The notes under the pieces: model-generated
What the model was told of the DNA's origin: nothing
The model's database searches: none
Seen by the model: the letters and a program-made list of their open reading frames with translations, nothing else
Shown: piece by piece, positions 12,646-19,714 of the stretch
How positions within the stretch are numbered: the first letter of the stretch is position 1
Layout of the letters: each line of letters begins with the position of its first letter
Origin: an uncultured Clostridia bacterium
GTDB lineage: Bacteria; Bacillota; Clostridia; Christensenellales; Borkfalkiaceae
Reading direction: 5' to 3'
DNA length: 19,884 nucleotides
Assembly (NCBI GenBank): GCA_947627125.1
Contig: CANQUY010000013.1
Span: forward strand, 1-19,884
Program-made: the position numbers and the translations under genes

Positions 12646-14046
12646 ATGTCAGACAAAAAGAGCAAGGGCAAGGCTCTCCAAAAGGAGCTCGCCTACAAGA
12701 AACAAAATTACTATGAACAGGCCGACAAGGCCGAGAAAAAGGCCATCTTCGACTATGCCGAGGGCTACAAATCCTTCCTCGACGCCGCAAAGACGGAGCG
12801 CGAAGCCACCGATTACGCCGTTCAAGCGGCCGAAAAAGCAGGTTTCACGGAATATCATTTCGGCGATCCCCTCAAGGCAGGCGACAAGAAATATTTCGTC
12901 AACCGCGGCAAGTCCGTCGTCGTGTTCCGCGTCGGGACCCTTCCCCTCGAAGAGGACGGCATGCGCATCATCGCCTCGCATATCGACGCTCCCCGCGTGG
13001 ATATCAAGCAAAATCCTCTCTATGAGGACAGCGGCATGGCCTTTTTCAAGACCCATTACTACGGCGGCATCAAAAAATATCAGTGGACGGCCATTCCCCT
13101 CGCCCTTCACGGCGTCGTCATCCTGAAGGACGGCACAAAGGTCACGGTCAGGGTCGGCGAGGATCCCAAGGATCCCGTGTTCTATATCAATGACCTTCTC
13201 CCCCACCTCGGCGGCGAACAGATGAGCGGCAGCGCGAATAAGCTCATCGAAGGGGAACAGCTCAACGTGCTCGTCGGCGGCATGCCCTATCCAGATGAGG
13301 ACGTCGATAGCAAGATCAAGCTCAACGTCTTGAACATTCTTCACGAAAAATACGGCATTACGGAGGAAGATTTCCTCTCTGCGGAGCTCTCCGCCGTGCC
13401 CGCTTTCCCCGCCCGCGACGTCGGGTTCGACAGGGCCCTCATCGGCGCCTACGGCCACGACGACCGGGTGTGTGCCTATCCCGCGCTGACGGCAGTTCTC
13501 AACAATGAAACTCCCCACACCGTGCTTGCCATGCTTGTGGACAAGGAAGAGATCGGCAGCGAGGGCAACACGGGCATTCAGTCCAAGGTCTATGAGGACC
13601 TCATGGAGGAAATTTCCATTGCCCTCGGAGCCAATTTCAGAAAGGTGCGGTCGGCGTCGAAGTGCCTCTCCTCGGACGTCACGGCGGCATTCGACCCCAA
13701 CTTTGCGGGCGTTTATGAGAAGAGGCACAGCGCCATTTTGTCCTGCGGGACGGCCATGTGCAAGTTCACAGGTTCCCGCGGCAAGAGCGGCAGCAACGAC
13801 GCAAATGCGGAATTCATCGGCGAAGTGCGGAAAATGTTTGCCGAAGAGGGCGTCGTCTGGCAGACAGCGGAACTCGGCAAGGTGGACATCGGCGGCGGCG
13901 GCACGGTGGCGAAGTTCGTGGCCAATCTGAATATCGACACCGTCGATTTGGGAGTGCCCGTCGTTTCGATGCACGCGCCGTGGGAAGTCATCTCCAAGGC
14001 CGACCTCTACAGCAACTACAAAGCATTCTTGGCCTTTATGAAATAA
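12646..14046 (+). CDS. M18-family zinc aminopeptidase
   Basis: This is a cytoplasmic metallo-aminopeptidase of the M18 family (aspartyl aminopeptidase / aminopeptidase I type), releasing N-terminal residues from peptides. The 466 residues show the expected di-zinc ligands: H112 in SHIDAPR, D272 in GHDDR, the E301-E302 pair in DKEEIGS, D344 in SSDVTAAFDP and H443 in SMHAPWEV. The first 35 residues are charged (K/E-rich) and probably helical; there is no signal peptide. The frame extends upstream to a TTG at 12583, but that covers the promoter; the ATG at 12646 has GGAGG about 7 nt upstream. Most M18 members have a His where this protein has Ala after DVT (DVTAAFDP), as in several clostridial homologues. 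It is monocistronic, with its own promoter and terminator. Substrate preference cannot be told from sequence. Confidence 0.94.
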   Translation: MSDKKSKGKALQKELAYKKQNYYEQADKAEKKAIFDYAEGYKSFLDAAKTEREATDYAVQAAEKAGFTEYHFGDPLKAGDKKYFVNRGKSVVVFRVGTLPLEEDGMRIIASHIDAPRVDIKQNPLYEDSGMAFFKTHYYGGIKKYQWTAIPLALHGVVILKDGTKVTVRVGEDPKDPVFYINDLLPHLGGEQMSGSANKLIEGEQLNVLVGGMPYPDEDVDSKIKLNVLNILHEKYGITEEDFLSAELSAVPAFPARDVGFDRALIGAYGHDDRVCAYPALTAVLNNETPHTVLAMLVDKEEIGSEGNTGIQSKVYEDLMEEISIALGANFRKVRSASKCLSSDVTAAFDPNFAGVYEKRHSAILSCGTAMCKFTGSRGKSGSNDANAEFIGEVRKMFAEEGVVWQTAELGKVDIGGGGTVAKFVANLNIDTVDLGVPVVSMHAPWEVISKADLYSNYKAFLAFMK

Positions 14047-14062
14047 TGCAACATATAGCACG

Positions 14063-14089
14063 AAAAGACGCCGCACGGCGTCTTTTTTT
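14063..14089 (+). terminator. Intrinsic terminator of the aminopeptidase
   Basis: AAAAGACGCCG CA CGGCGTCTTTT is a perfect 11-bp stem with a 2-nt loop, followed by more Ts (to 14089). It starts 16 nt past the stop codon. Confidence 0.92.
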
Positions 14090-14091
14090 GA

Positions 14092-14123
14092 ATTCAAAAT
14101 TAAAAATGAAAAATGAAAAATTG
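14092..14123. repeat. AT-rich simple repeat
   Basis: Units of TTAAAAATGAAAAATG then AAAAATTG, closely matching 5362-5395, both followed by (T/A)GGTGG. It abuts the terminator at 14063-14089. Confidence 0.5.
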
Positions 14124-14191
14124 AGGTGGGGGTCCCTCGGCTCCTGCCGCCCCGCGTCATTCTGAGCTTGTTAAATGCACGGCGGCCAATC

Positions 14192-14338
14192 GCGGCGTCA
14201 TGCTGAGAACGGGAGCACAACGCAGTCTGCGAAAGTCGACCCGAAGCATCTCGCCGCACTGTCAACACCGCCCCGCGAGATTCTTCGGGTCAGGTCCTCG
14301 GACTTCGTAGTGTGTCCGTTTCTCAGAATGACGCGGGG
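14192..14338 (+). repeat. Family A palindromic repeat, copy 6
   Basis: A 147-bp copy. GCGGCGTCATGCTGAG pairs with GAAGCATCTCGCCGC, and CCCCGCGAGATTCTTCGGG pairs with CTCAGAATGACGCGGGG. It is followed at 14347-14363 by a lone arm, CCTCAGCATGACGCCGC. The same GGGCTGCTGTGCCTCAG lead-in and arm recur at 12400-12428. Confidence 0.9.
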
Positions 14339-14385
14339 CTGCTGTGCCTCAGCATGACGCCGCTATGGGCTCCCGTGCGTTTCAT

Positions 14386-14427
14386 GGGATCCTTCCCCTT
14401 CGGCTTCGCTCAGGGTCAAGATGAGCG
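14386..14427 (+). repeat. Family B short repeat
   Basis: GGGATCCTTCCCCTTCGGCT then TCGCTCAGGGTCAAGATGAGCG, with both hairpin halves present. Confidence 0.75.
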
Positions 14428-14521
14428 GCGGGGCAGGATGAGAGCGGGGGCGCAGGGGCAGGCAAGAGGAAGAGCAGGATGAGCGGGCGGGTCGGCCCCC
14501 AAGGGAAAGGCGGGAGCGCAC

Positions 14522-14547
14522 AAAAAAACACCCTGCAAAGGGTGTTT
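14522..14547 (-). terminator. Intrinsic terminator after rplQ
   Basis: On the minus strand AAACACCCT TTGC AGGGTGTTT is a perfect 9-bp stem followed by further Ts (7 in all), 13 nt past the rplQ stop codon. It ends the rpsM-rpsK-rpsD-rpoA-rplQ operon. Confidence 0.93.
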
Positions 14548-14560
14548 CTTTCATGTCATG

Positions 14561-15067
14561 TCAGACAAGTTCGATGATGGCAGTCTCGGCGCCGTCGCCG
14601 CGGCGTGCCCCGAGAAGATAAATTCTCGTATAACCGCCGCCCTGTCCGAGCTCTTCCTTCCGCTGTGCATACTTGGGCGCAAGTTCATCGAAAAGTTTTT
14701 CCATCAACGGGTGCTGATGGTCCGCCGTGCGCTTCTTGAAGTCGCTCTTCTTCTCTGCGAACTCCTTGATCTCGGGCAGGTCATATGTCTTGGCCATGAC
14801 CGCGCGGCGGGCGGCAAGTTTCTTCGGACCGTCCTTATACGTCTTGATCCTGATCTCCTTGCCTTTCTTGTCCTTTGCGACCTTCTCGACCTCGACGACG
14901 TCGTCGTAGGTGTTGACGGCCTTGGTGATGAGCTTTTCGACGTAGGGCTGAAGCTCCTTGGCTCTTGCCTGCGTCGTTTCGATTTTGCCGTACCAAAGGA
15001 GCTGGGACGCCTGATTCCGCAAAATCGCGATTCTCTCCTTTGTAGGTCTTCCAAGTTTACCGGGCAT
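14561..15067 (-). CDS. rplQ: 50S ribosomal protein L17, long form
   Basis: L17 is a 50S subunit protein near the peptide exit tunnel. The 168 residues begin MPGKLGRPTKERIAILRNQA and end GARRGDGAETAIIELV, both diagnostic of L17. The middle is longer than the roughly 120 aa of Bacillus L17: a charged block after VEKLITKAVN (about 57-85, KVAKDKKGKEIRIKTYKDG) is an insertion before the conserved KKLAARRAVMAK. The start at 15067 lies 3 nt after the rpoA stop codon, with AAGGAGG upstream inside the end of rpoA. It is the last gene of its operon. Confidence 0.97.
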   Translation of the reverse strand: MPGKLGRPTKERIAILRNQASQLLWYGKIETTQARAKELQPYVEKLITKAVNTYDDVVEVEKVAKDKKGKEIRIKTYKDGPKKLAARRAVMAKTYDLPEIKEFAEKKSDFKKRTADHQHPLMEKLFDELAPKYAQRKEELGQGGGYTRIYLLGARRGDGAETAIIELV

Positions 15068-15070
15068 CTT

Positions 15071-16024
15071 TTAATCCTCCTTTTTTTCAAGCGAAAGACC
15101 GTACTGTTCAAGTTTTTGCATGACTTCATCGAGAGATTTCTTGCCGAGGTTGCGAACCTTGAGCATCTCGTCTTCCGTCTTGCGGATGAGGTCTTCCACG
15201 GTGTGAATGTTTGCGCGTTTCAAGCAATTGTAGGAACGGACGGAGAAGTCCATGTCCTCGATCTTCATGCTGAGGATCTGCTGCTGTTTGTCGTCGTCCG
15301 TCTTGACGAGGATATCCATATCCTTGATGGTTTCGGAGAGGTTGACGAACAGGTTGATGTGATCCTGCATGATCTTTGCGGCGAGCGACACGATCTCTTT
15401 GCCTGAGAAAGTGCCGTCCGTCCAGACTTCAAGGGTGAGCCTGTCGTAATCAATGTTTTGGCCGACGCGGGCGGGCTCCACCTGGTAATTGACCTTCTGC
15501 ACGGGCGTGTAGATGGAATCGACGGGGATATAGTCGAGCACGGGCTGTTTATTATCCTTTGCGGGATGATAACCTCTGCCGCGGCCGAAGGTGATCTCCA
15601 TATCGAGCTTTCCGCCCGCATCCACCGTGCAGATATACTGGTCGGAATTGACGATCTCGATCTCAGCGTCCTGCGAAATATCCGCAGCGGTGACCACGGC
15701 GGGCCCCTCCACGGTAAGGCGCAAAGTTTTGGTGAAATCTTTATCGGTAACTCTTGTCTTGATGGCGAGCAGTTTGAGGTTCAGAATGATCTCGGTGACG
15801 TCCTCTTTGACGCCGGGAATGGAGGAGAACTCGTGTTTCACCGTCCCGTCCATGAATCTGATCCCCTGCGCTGCGGCTCCCGGAAGAGCGGAGAGCAGGA
15901 TCCTTCTCAAACAGTTGCCGATTGTAAGACCGAAACCCTTTTCGAGCGGTTCAACGACGATCTTCGCGTACGATTTTTCCTCGTTTTCCGTGACCTCGAT
16001 CTTGGGCATATCCATTTCTATCAC
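15071..16024 (-). CDS. rpoA: RNA polymerase alpha subunit
   Basis: Alpha dimerises to nucleate RNA polymerase assembly. The 317 residues have an N-terminal domain (about 1-230) with EPLEKGFGLTIGNCLRRILL (25-44) and a C-terminal domain (about 250-317) with SVRSYNCLKRANI and VRNLGKKSLDEV, which binds UP-element DNA and activators. The start is a GTG at 16024: AAGGAGG lies 7 nt upstream, whereas the next in-frame ATG (residue 4) is too far from it. It lies 19 nt after rpsD and 3 nt before rplQ, the classical order. Confidence 0.98.
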   Translation of the reverse strand: MIEMDMPKIEVTENEEKSYAKIVVEPLEKGFGLTIGNCLRRILLSALPGAAAQGIRFMDGTVKHEFSSIPGVKEDVTEIILNLKLLAIKTRVTDKDFTKTLRLTVEGPAVVTAADISQDAEIEIVNSDQYICTVDAGGKLDMEITFGRGRGYHPAKDNKQPVLDYIPVDSIYTPVQKVNYQVEPARVGQNIDYDRLTLEVWTDGTFSGKEIVSLAAKIMQDHINLFVNLSETIKDMDILVKTDDDKQQQILSMKIEDMDFSVRSYNCLKRANIHTVEDLIRKTEDEMLKVRNLGKKSLDEVMQKLEQYGLSLEKKED

Positions 16025-16043
16025 AGGGCTACCTCCTTAACGG

Positions 16044-16667
16044 TTACTTGGAGTAGAACTCGACGATCATATGTTCCGCGATCTGGCTATCGACATCTTC
16101 GCGGGCAGGAAGCGCCAAAACTTTGCCTTCCAACTTCTCCGGATCGAATTCCAGCCACTTGGGCATGTTCCCGACCTTCATCCCTTTGATCTGCTCAAAG
16201 AATTTGTTATTCTTTCTCGTTTCCTTGACGGCGATGACGTCCCCCGCCTTCACGCTGTAGGAAGGAACGGTGACCGTTCTGCCGTTGACGGTGAACATTG
16301 CGTGGTTCACGAGCTGCCTTGCCTGCGTGCGCGACACGCCGATCCCCATGCGGTAGATGACGTTGTCGAGCCTCCTCTCGAGGAGGGAGAGCATGTTTTC
16401 GCCCGTGATGCCCTTCATGCGGTCCGCAACCTCGTAGTATTTGCGGAACTGCTTCTCCTGTACGCCGTAGATGCGCTTGGTCTTCTGCTTCTCGCGGAGC
16501 TGAAGCCCGTACTCGGAAACCTTTTTCCTGCCCGCGCCGTGCTGTCCGGGAGGAAGGGGGCGTTTGTTGAAGGGGCACTTTTCCATGTAGCATTTTTCGC
16601 CCTTTAAGAAGAGCTTGTTGCCCTCGCGTCTGCAGAGCTTACATTTTGCATCTCTATATACTGCCAT
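16044..16667 (-). CDS. rpsD: 30S ribosomal protein S4, zinc-binding form
   Basis: S4 starts assembly of the 30S 5' domain and in several bacteria represses its own operon by binding the mRNA leader. The 207 residues carry an N-terminal zinc motif with C9, C12, C26 and C31 (the C+ form) and the S4 RNA-binding domain from about residue 95 (SLLERRLDNVIYRMGI). The start at 16667 has AGGAGG 8 nt upstream. It lies between rpsK and rpoA, and a structured leader precedes rpsM (17464-17669), which makes S4 autoregulation conceivable here. Confidence 0.98.
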   Translation of the reverse strand: MAVYRDAKCKLCRREGNKLFLKGEKCYMEKCPFNKRPLPPGQHGAGRKKVSEYGLQLREKQKTKRIYGVQEKQFRKYYEVADRMKGITGENMLSLLERRLDNVIYRMGIGVSRTQARQLVNHAMFTVNGRTVTVPSYSVKAGDVIAVKETRKNNKFFEQIKGMKVGNMPKWLEFDPEKLEGKVLALPAREDVDSQIAEHMIVEFYSK

Positions 16668-16682
16668 TTCGGTTTCCTCCTG

Positions 16683-17081
16683 TTATACTCTTCTGCGCTT
16701 GGGCGGGCGGCAGCCGTTGTGGGCGATGGGCGAAACGTCGGAAATGAGCGTCACTTCGAGCTCGCAGTTGGCGAGCGCGCGGATCGCAGATTCCCTGCCT
16801 GCGCCGGGGCCCTTGACGTAGACCTCGACGGAGCGGAGCCCGTGTTCCTTGGCGGCCTTTGCGGCCGTTTCCGTTGCCATCTGTGCGGCGAAGGGAGTTC
16901 CCTTCCTCGAACCGCGGTACTTCAGCGCGCCCGCGCTCGACCACGAGATGACGTTGCCGTTCATGTCCGTAAAGGTGACGATGGTGTTATTGAAAGTAGA
17001 CTGGATATGAACTTGCCCTTTGTCTACCTTTTTCAGTTCTTTCCGCTTGCGCGATACAACTGTCTTTTTCTTCTCAGCCAT
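16683..17081 (-). CDS. rpsK: 30S ribosomal protein S11
   Basis: S11 lies on the 30S platform and contacts the mRNA near the Shine-Dalgarno helix. The 132 residues have a basic N-terminus, GQVHIQSTFNNTIVTFTD (22-39), the VKGPGAGRESAIRAL motif (88-102) and the C-terminal ISDVSPIAHNGCRPPKRRRV. The start at 17081 has AAGGAG upstream. It is 13 nt downstream of rpsM and 15 nt upstream of rpsD. Confidence 0.98.
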   Translation of the reverse strand: MAEKKKTVVSRKRKELKKVDKGQVHIQSTFNNTIVTFTDMNGNVISWSSAGALKYRGSRKGTPFAAQMATETAAKAAKEHGLRSVEVYVKGPGAGRESAIRALANCELEVTLISDVSPIAHNGCRPPKRRRV

Positions 17082-17094
17082 TTGTCTTTACTCC

Positions 17095-17463
17095 TTACTT
17101 CTTCTTGTTCGCGACGGTGCGGCGCGGGCCCTTGCGGGTCCTCGCGTTGCGCTTTGTGCTCTGTCCGCGGACGGGCAAGCCCTTTCTGTGGCGGACGCCG
17201 CGATAGCATCCGATCTCCATCAGACGCTTGATGTTCATGCTCACCTGTCCTCTGAGTTCGCCCTCCACGGTGTAGTGGTGGTCGATATATTCTCTGAGTT
17301 TAGAAACGTCGTTTTCGTCGAGATCCTTCACTCTCGTATCGGGATTGATGCCCGTTTCTGCGAGGATCTTCTTGGACGTGGTGAGACCGATTCCGTAAAT
17401 GTAGGTGAGGCCGATTTCAATTCTCTTTTCTCTCGGCAGATCCACACCGGCAATACGTGCCAT
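17095..17463 (-). CDS. rpsM: 30S ribosomal protein S13
   Basis: S13 is in the 30S head and forms bridges to the 50S subunit. The 122 residues begin MARIAGVDLPREKRIEIGLT and contain YGIGLTTSKKIL, GCYRGVRHRKGLPVRGQ and a basic tail ending KGPRRTVANKKK. The start at 17463 has GGAGGT about 8 nt upstream. It is the first gene after an internal promoter (17676-17704) and a roughly 206-nt leader, so it heads the rpsM-rpsK-rpsD-rpoA-rplQ unit. Confidence 0.98.
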   Translation of the reverse strand: MARIAGVDLPREKRIEIGLTYIYGIGLTTSKKILAETGINPDTRVKDLDENDVSKLREYIDHHYTVEGELRGQVSMNIKRLMEIGCYRGVRHRKGLPVRGQSTKRNARTRKGPRRTVANKKK

Positions 17464-17669
17464 TGACTGTAACCTCCATGTTTTTAGGTGAAATTTTTTT
17501 TGGTTTTATATGGCGTCGCCTCCCCCGCTTCGGCAGTGGAAAATGCCTTATCGGGGTGCGTTTGTTTTCAAAATTCGGTTTTAAGACGCAAAGCAAGCCG
17601 ACTTTCCGCACAGAGCCGTGCGGAAATTCAGCCTAAGTTGCCTGTTGTATGCGTTTTTCGGACCGCATT
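17464..17669 (-). promoter_or_regulatory. Structured 5' leader of the rpsM operon
   Basis: About 206 nt separate the predicted transcription start from rpsM. On the minus strand it shows three hairpins: ATGCG/CGCAT (17649-17668) at the very 5' end; a stem of about 15 pairs with one mismatch around TTTCCGCAC/GTGCGGAAA (17596-17633); and CCCCG-ATAA-GGCA / TGCC-GAAG-CGGGG (17523-17556), a nested stem with a 4x4 internal loop. Such long leaders before ribosomal protein operons often bind one of the operon's proteins, S4 being the usual one here. No intrinsic terminator or reading frame is seen. I do not recognise it as a described leader family. Confidence 0.55.
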
Positions 17670-17675
17670 TTTTTT

Positions 17676-17704
17676 ATTATAACAGATTTTTTCGGACAAG
17701 TCAA
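17676..17704 (-). promoter_or_regulatory. Promoter of rpsM-rpsK-rpsD-rpoA-rplQ
   Basis: On the minus strand TTGACT (17699-17704) and TATAAT (17676-17681) are 17 bp apart. The -35 box begins 7 nt past the rpmJ stop codon. The predicted start is near 17669. Confidence 0.85.
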
Positions 17705-17711
17705 TCAATTT

Positions 17712-17828
17712 TTAGCCCTGTCTTTGTTTATGGCTCTTATTTTTGGAGCAGATGACCATAACTTTGCCGTTTCTCTTGATGACCTTGCACTTGTCGCACA
17801 TAGGTTTTACGGAAGGTCTGACTTTCAT
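17712..17828 (-). CDS. rpmJ: 50S ribosomal protein L36
   Basis: A 38-residue zinc-ribbon protein of the 50S subunit, translated from the minus strand as MKVRPSVKPMCDKCKVIKRN then GKVMVICSKNKSHKQRQG. C11, C14 and C27 match the zinc ligands, with H33 as the fourth (C-C-C-H type). AGAGGT lies about 8 nt before the ATG at 17828. It is one residue longer than the usual 37 because of KNKSH. It is short enough to be skipped by length cut-offs. It lies between infA and rpsM, the canonical position, but a family C repeat separates it from infA. Confidence 0.97.
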   Translation of the reverse strand: MKVRPSVKPMCDKCKVIKRNGKVMVICSKNKSHKQRQG

Positions 17829-17888
17829 GATATGTTACCTCTGGATATTATTCGTTTTGGTTGTGTTGGGGCCCCGCAGGACATCCTT

Positions 17889-17988
17889 GGCTCCCCTCAC
17901 AGGGGAGCTGTCACGCCGTCCTTGCGTGACTGAGGGGTTTTGAACCCCTTCGGCCCTTACGGGCCACTTCCCCTAAAAGGGGCAGCGA
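17889..17988 (+). repeat. Family C multi-hairpin repeat, copy 3 (between infA and rpmJ)
   Basis: About 100 bp with the same hairpin order as the other two copies but changed stem sequences. The second stem is GTCACGC/GCGTGAC (longer) and the third GGCCC TTAC GGGCC in place of CCCGC/GCGGG. Pairing is kept in each case. It lies inside the usually tight infA-rpmJ interval and would be part of the transcript. Confidence 0.8.
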
Positions 17989-18001
17989 GAGGCGCGGGGG
18001 C

Positions 18002-18223
18002 TCAGTTCTTACTTCTCCAGGTGATGCGCCCTTTCGTGAGGTCGTAGGGGCTCATTTCGAGCTTCACTGCGTCGCCCTCGATGATGCGGATATAGTTCAT
18101 TCTCAGCTTCCCGGAGATATACGCCGTGATGATGTGCCCGTTGGAAAGTTTTACTTTGAATGTCGCGTTGGGGAGCGCCTCGATGACCCTGCCCTCCGCT
18201 TCGATAACGTCGTCCTTCGACAT
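18002..18223 (-). CDS. infA: Translation initiation factor IF-1
   Basis: IF-1 binds the ribosomal A site during initiation. The 73-residue OB-fold protein starts MSKDDVIEAEGRVIEALPNA and contains FKVKLSNGHIITAYISGKLR and the C-terminal YDLTKGRITWRSK, all typical. GGAGG lies 5-6 nt before the ATG. It follows map by 10 nt, so adk, map and infA form one operon. The KOW-domain gene often found between map and infA in Bacillota is absent. Confidence 0.98.
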   Translation of the reverse strand: MSKDDVIEAEGRVIEALPNATFKVKLSNGHIITAYISGKLRMNYIRIIEGDAVKLEMSPYDLTKGRITWRSKN

Positions 18224-18233
18224 AATTCCTCCG

Positions 18234-18977
18234 TTAAAGCGTCAGAATCTCGACGCCGTCCTCGCGTACGACGAGGGTGTTCTCGTAATGCGCCGCGCAT
18301 TTTCCGTCCGTCATGACGGCCGTCCAGCCGTCCTCTTTCACTCTGACCCGCCAGCCGCCCGCGGCGATCATCGGCTCCACGCAGATGACAGTGCCCGCCT
18401 CTATCCGCGGCCCCGTGCCCCTCTTCCCGTAATTGGGAACGGAGGGATCCTCGTGCATTTCGTGCCCGATGCCGTGGCCCGTGTAGGAGCGGATGACGGA
18501 GAACCCGTTGCGCTCGGCGTGCTGTTGGACCTGGTAACTGATATTGTAGAGCGGCATGCCCGCCTTAAAGCCCTCGATGCCTTTAAAGAAGCACTCCTCG
18601 GTGACGCGGACGAGCTTGTCGTTCTCCGCGCTGACCTTGCCGATGCGGAAGGTCCTCGCGCCGTCGCCGTGGAACCCGTTCTTGTAGGCGCACAGGTCCA
18701 CGCTGACGATATCGCCCTCCTCGAGTGCTCTGCCGTCGGGGATCCCGTGCACGACGACCTCGTTGACGGAAACGCACGCGCTTGCGGGATAGCCGCAGTA
18801 ACCGAGGCAGCTCGGCTCCGCGCCCTCCGCCTTGATGAAGCGGTAGACGAGGTCGTCCACCTCCTTCGTCGTCATGCCCGCGCCGATGTGTTCGCCGACG
18901 TATGCGAGGCATTCCTTGACGATGCGGCAGGGCTCGCGCATGAGCTCTATTTCACTTTCCGTCTTGGGCCTGATCAT
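18234..18977 (-). CDS. map: Type I methionine aminopeptidase
   Basis: MetAP removes the initiator methionine from new proteins. The 247 residues match the short type I form without an N-terminal extension. The five metal ligands D94, D105, H168, E201 and E232 are present (in DIVSVDLCAYKNGFHGDG, TGHGIGHE, VICVEPM and HYENTLVV), with H77 in VVVHGIP as the substrate-site histidine. A longer frame to 19250 lies wholly inside adk and was rejected: the ATG at 18977 gives MIRPKTESEIELM and overlaps the adk stop as ATGA. The Shine-Dalgarno site is weak, so translational coupling to adk is likely. Confidence 0.97.
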   Translation of the reverse strand: MIRPKTESEIELMREPCRIVKECLAYVGEHIGAGMTTKEVDDLVYRFIKAEGAEPSCLGYCGYPASACVSVNEVVVHGIPDGRALEEGDIVSVDLCAYKNGFHGDGARTFRIGKVSAENDKLVRVTEECFFKGIEGFKAGMPLYNISYQVQQHAERNGFSVIRSYTGHGIGHEMHEDPSVPNYGKRGTGPRIEAGTVICVEPMIAAGGWRVRVKEDGWTAVMTDGKCAAHYENTLVVREDGVEILTL

Positions 18978-19606
18978 TGGAGCTTGTCGAGGACTTCCTT
19001 GATTTCCCCGAAGAGGACTTCGGCAGGAGCCTCGCTGCCCGTAAAGTTGAGGATAAGACCCTTCTTGCCGTAATAGTCGATGAGAGGAGCCGTCTGTTCG
19101 TTGTAGACGGCGAGCCGCGCGCCGACCGTTTCGGGATTGTCGTCCTTCCTCTGGTAGAGCTCTCCGCCGCACCTTGCGCAGGTCGTTGCCCCGTTCAAGG
19201 TGGAAACGTGGTAGCTCTCGCCGCATTCCTTGCAGACTCTTCTGCCGCAAAGACGGTCCATGAGGAGCTTATGGTCGATATTGATGTTGACGACGCCGTC
19301 GATCTTCGCAAAGGTATCGAGCTGTTGGGCTTGATAGAGATTGCGGGGGAAGCCGTCGAGAAGGTAGCCCTTCTTGCAGTCGTCCCGCGACAATCTGTCC
19401 TTGACGATTGCGACGGTCACCTCGTCGGGAACGAGCTTTCCGCTGTCCGTATACGACTTGGCGAGAAGGCCGATCTCGGTGCCGTTCTTGATATTCTCGC
19501 GGAAGATGTCCCCCGTGGAGATATGAACGATGCCGTACCGTTCTGCGATCTTCGTCGCCTGCGTGCCCTTTCCCGCACCGGGTGCACCAAGTAATATGAG
19601 TTTCAT
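18974..19606 (-). CDS. adk: Adenylate kinase, zinc-LID form
   Basis: Adenylate kinase interconverts ATP and AMP with two ADP. The 210 residues begin MKLILLGAPGAGKGTQ with the P-loop at 7-15, contain DGFPRN (84-89), and have a LID domain with C125, C128, C143 and C146 forming a zinc site, as in many Gram-positive bacteria. AAGGAG lies 6 nt before the ATG at 19606. The frame stays open for another 83 codons through a repeat (19717-19855), giving a false N-terminal extension. secY, which usually precedes adk, does not lie within the 278 bp to the window edge. It overlaps map by 4 bp. Confidence 0.97.
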   Translation of the reverse strand: MKLILLGAPGAGKGTQATKIAERYGIVHISTGDIFRENIKNGTEIGLLAKSYTDSGKLVPDEVTVAIVKDRLSRDDCKKGYLLDGFPRNLYQAQQLDTFAKIDGVVNINIDHKLLMDRLCGRRVCKECGESYHVSTLNGATTCARCGGELYQRKDDNPETVGARLAVYNEQTAPLIDYYGKKGLILNFTGSEAPAEVLFGEIKEVLDKLQ

Positions 19607-19650
19607 ATTTCTCCTTAAATGTTTGATTGAAAAGAGGAAGAACAACCCCG

Positions 19651-19696
19651 CCCCCTGTCGCTTTGCGACATCCCCCTCCCCAAGGAGGGGGCATGG
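19651..19696 (+). repeat. Family D two-hairpin repeat
   Basis: TGTCGC TTT GCGACA (6-bp stem) is followed by CCCCCTCC CCAA GGAGGGGG (8-bp stem). Only one copy is in the window; by resemblance to families B and C it is probably another dispersed element. Confidence 0.6.
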
Positions 19697-19714
19697 CTGC
19701 GTGTCACCCGTCCC

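Larger units (their letters stand above)
14047..14560. other. Convergent gap between the aminopeptidase and rplQ
   Basis: This 514-bp gap between convergent genes has a terminator at each end. Between them lie an AT-rich repeat, family A copy 6, a family A arm fragment (14347-14363), a family B copy, and about 90 bp of GC-rich low-complexity DNA (14425-14520). No gene is supported. Confidence 0.7.

Noticed and set aside
12649..14268. A 539-codon minus-strand frame opposite the aminopeptidase
   Set aside because: It is the antisense shadow of a clear M18 gene with all its zinc ligands; the shadow's protein is not recognisable and its start lies in a repeat.
18234..19250. MetAP extended by 91 codons into adk
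   Set aside because: The extra part is adk in another frame, and the ATG at 18977 overlaps the adk stop as a coupled start.
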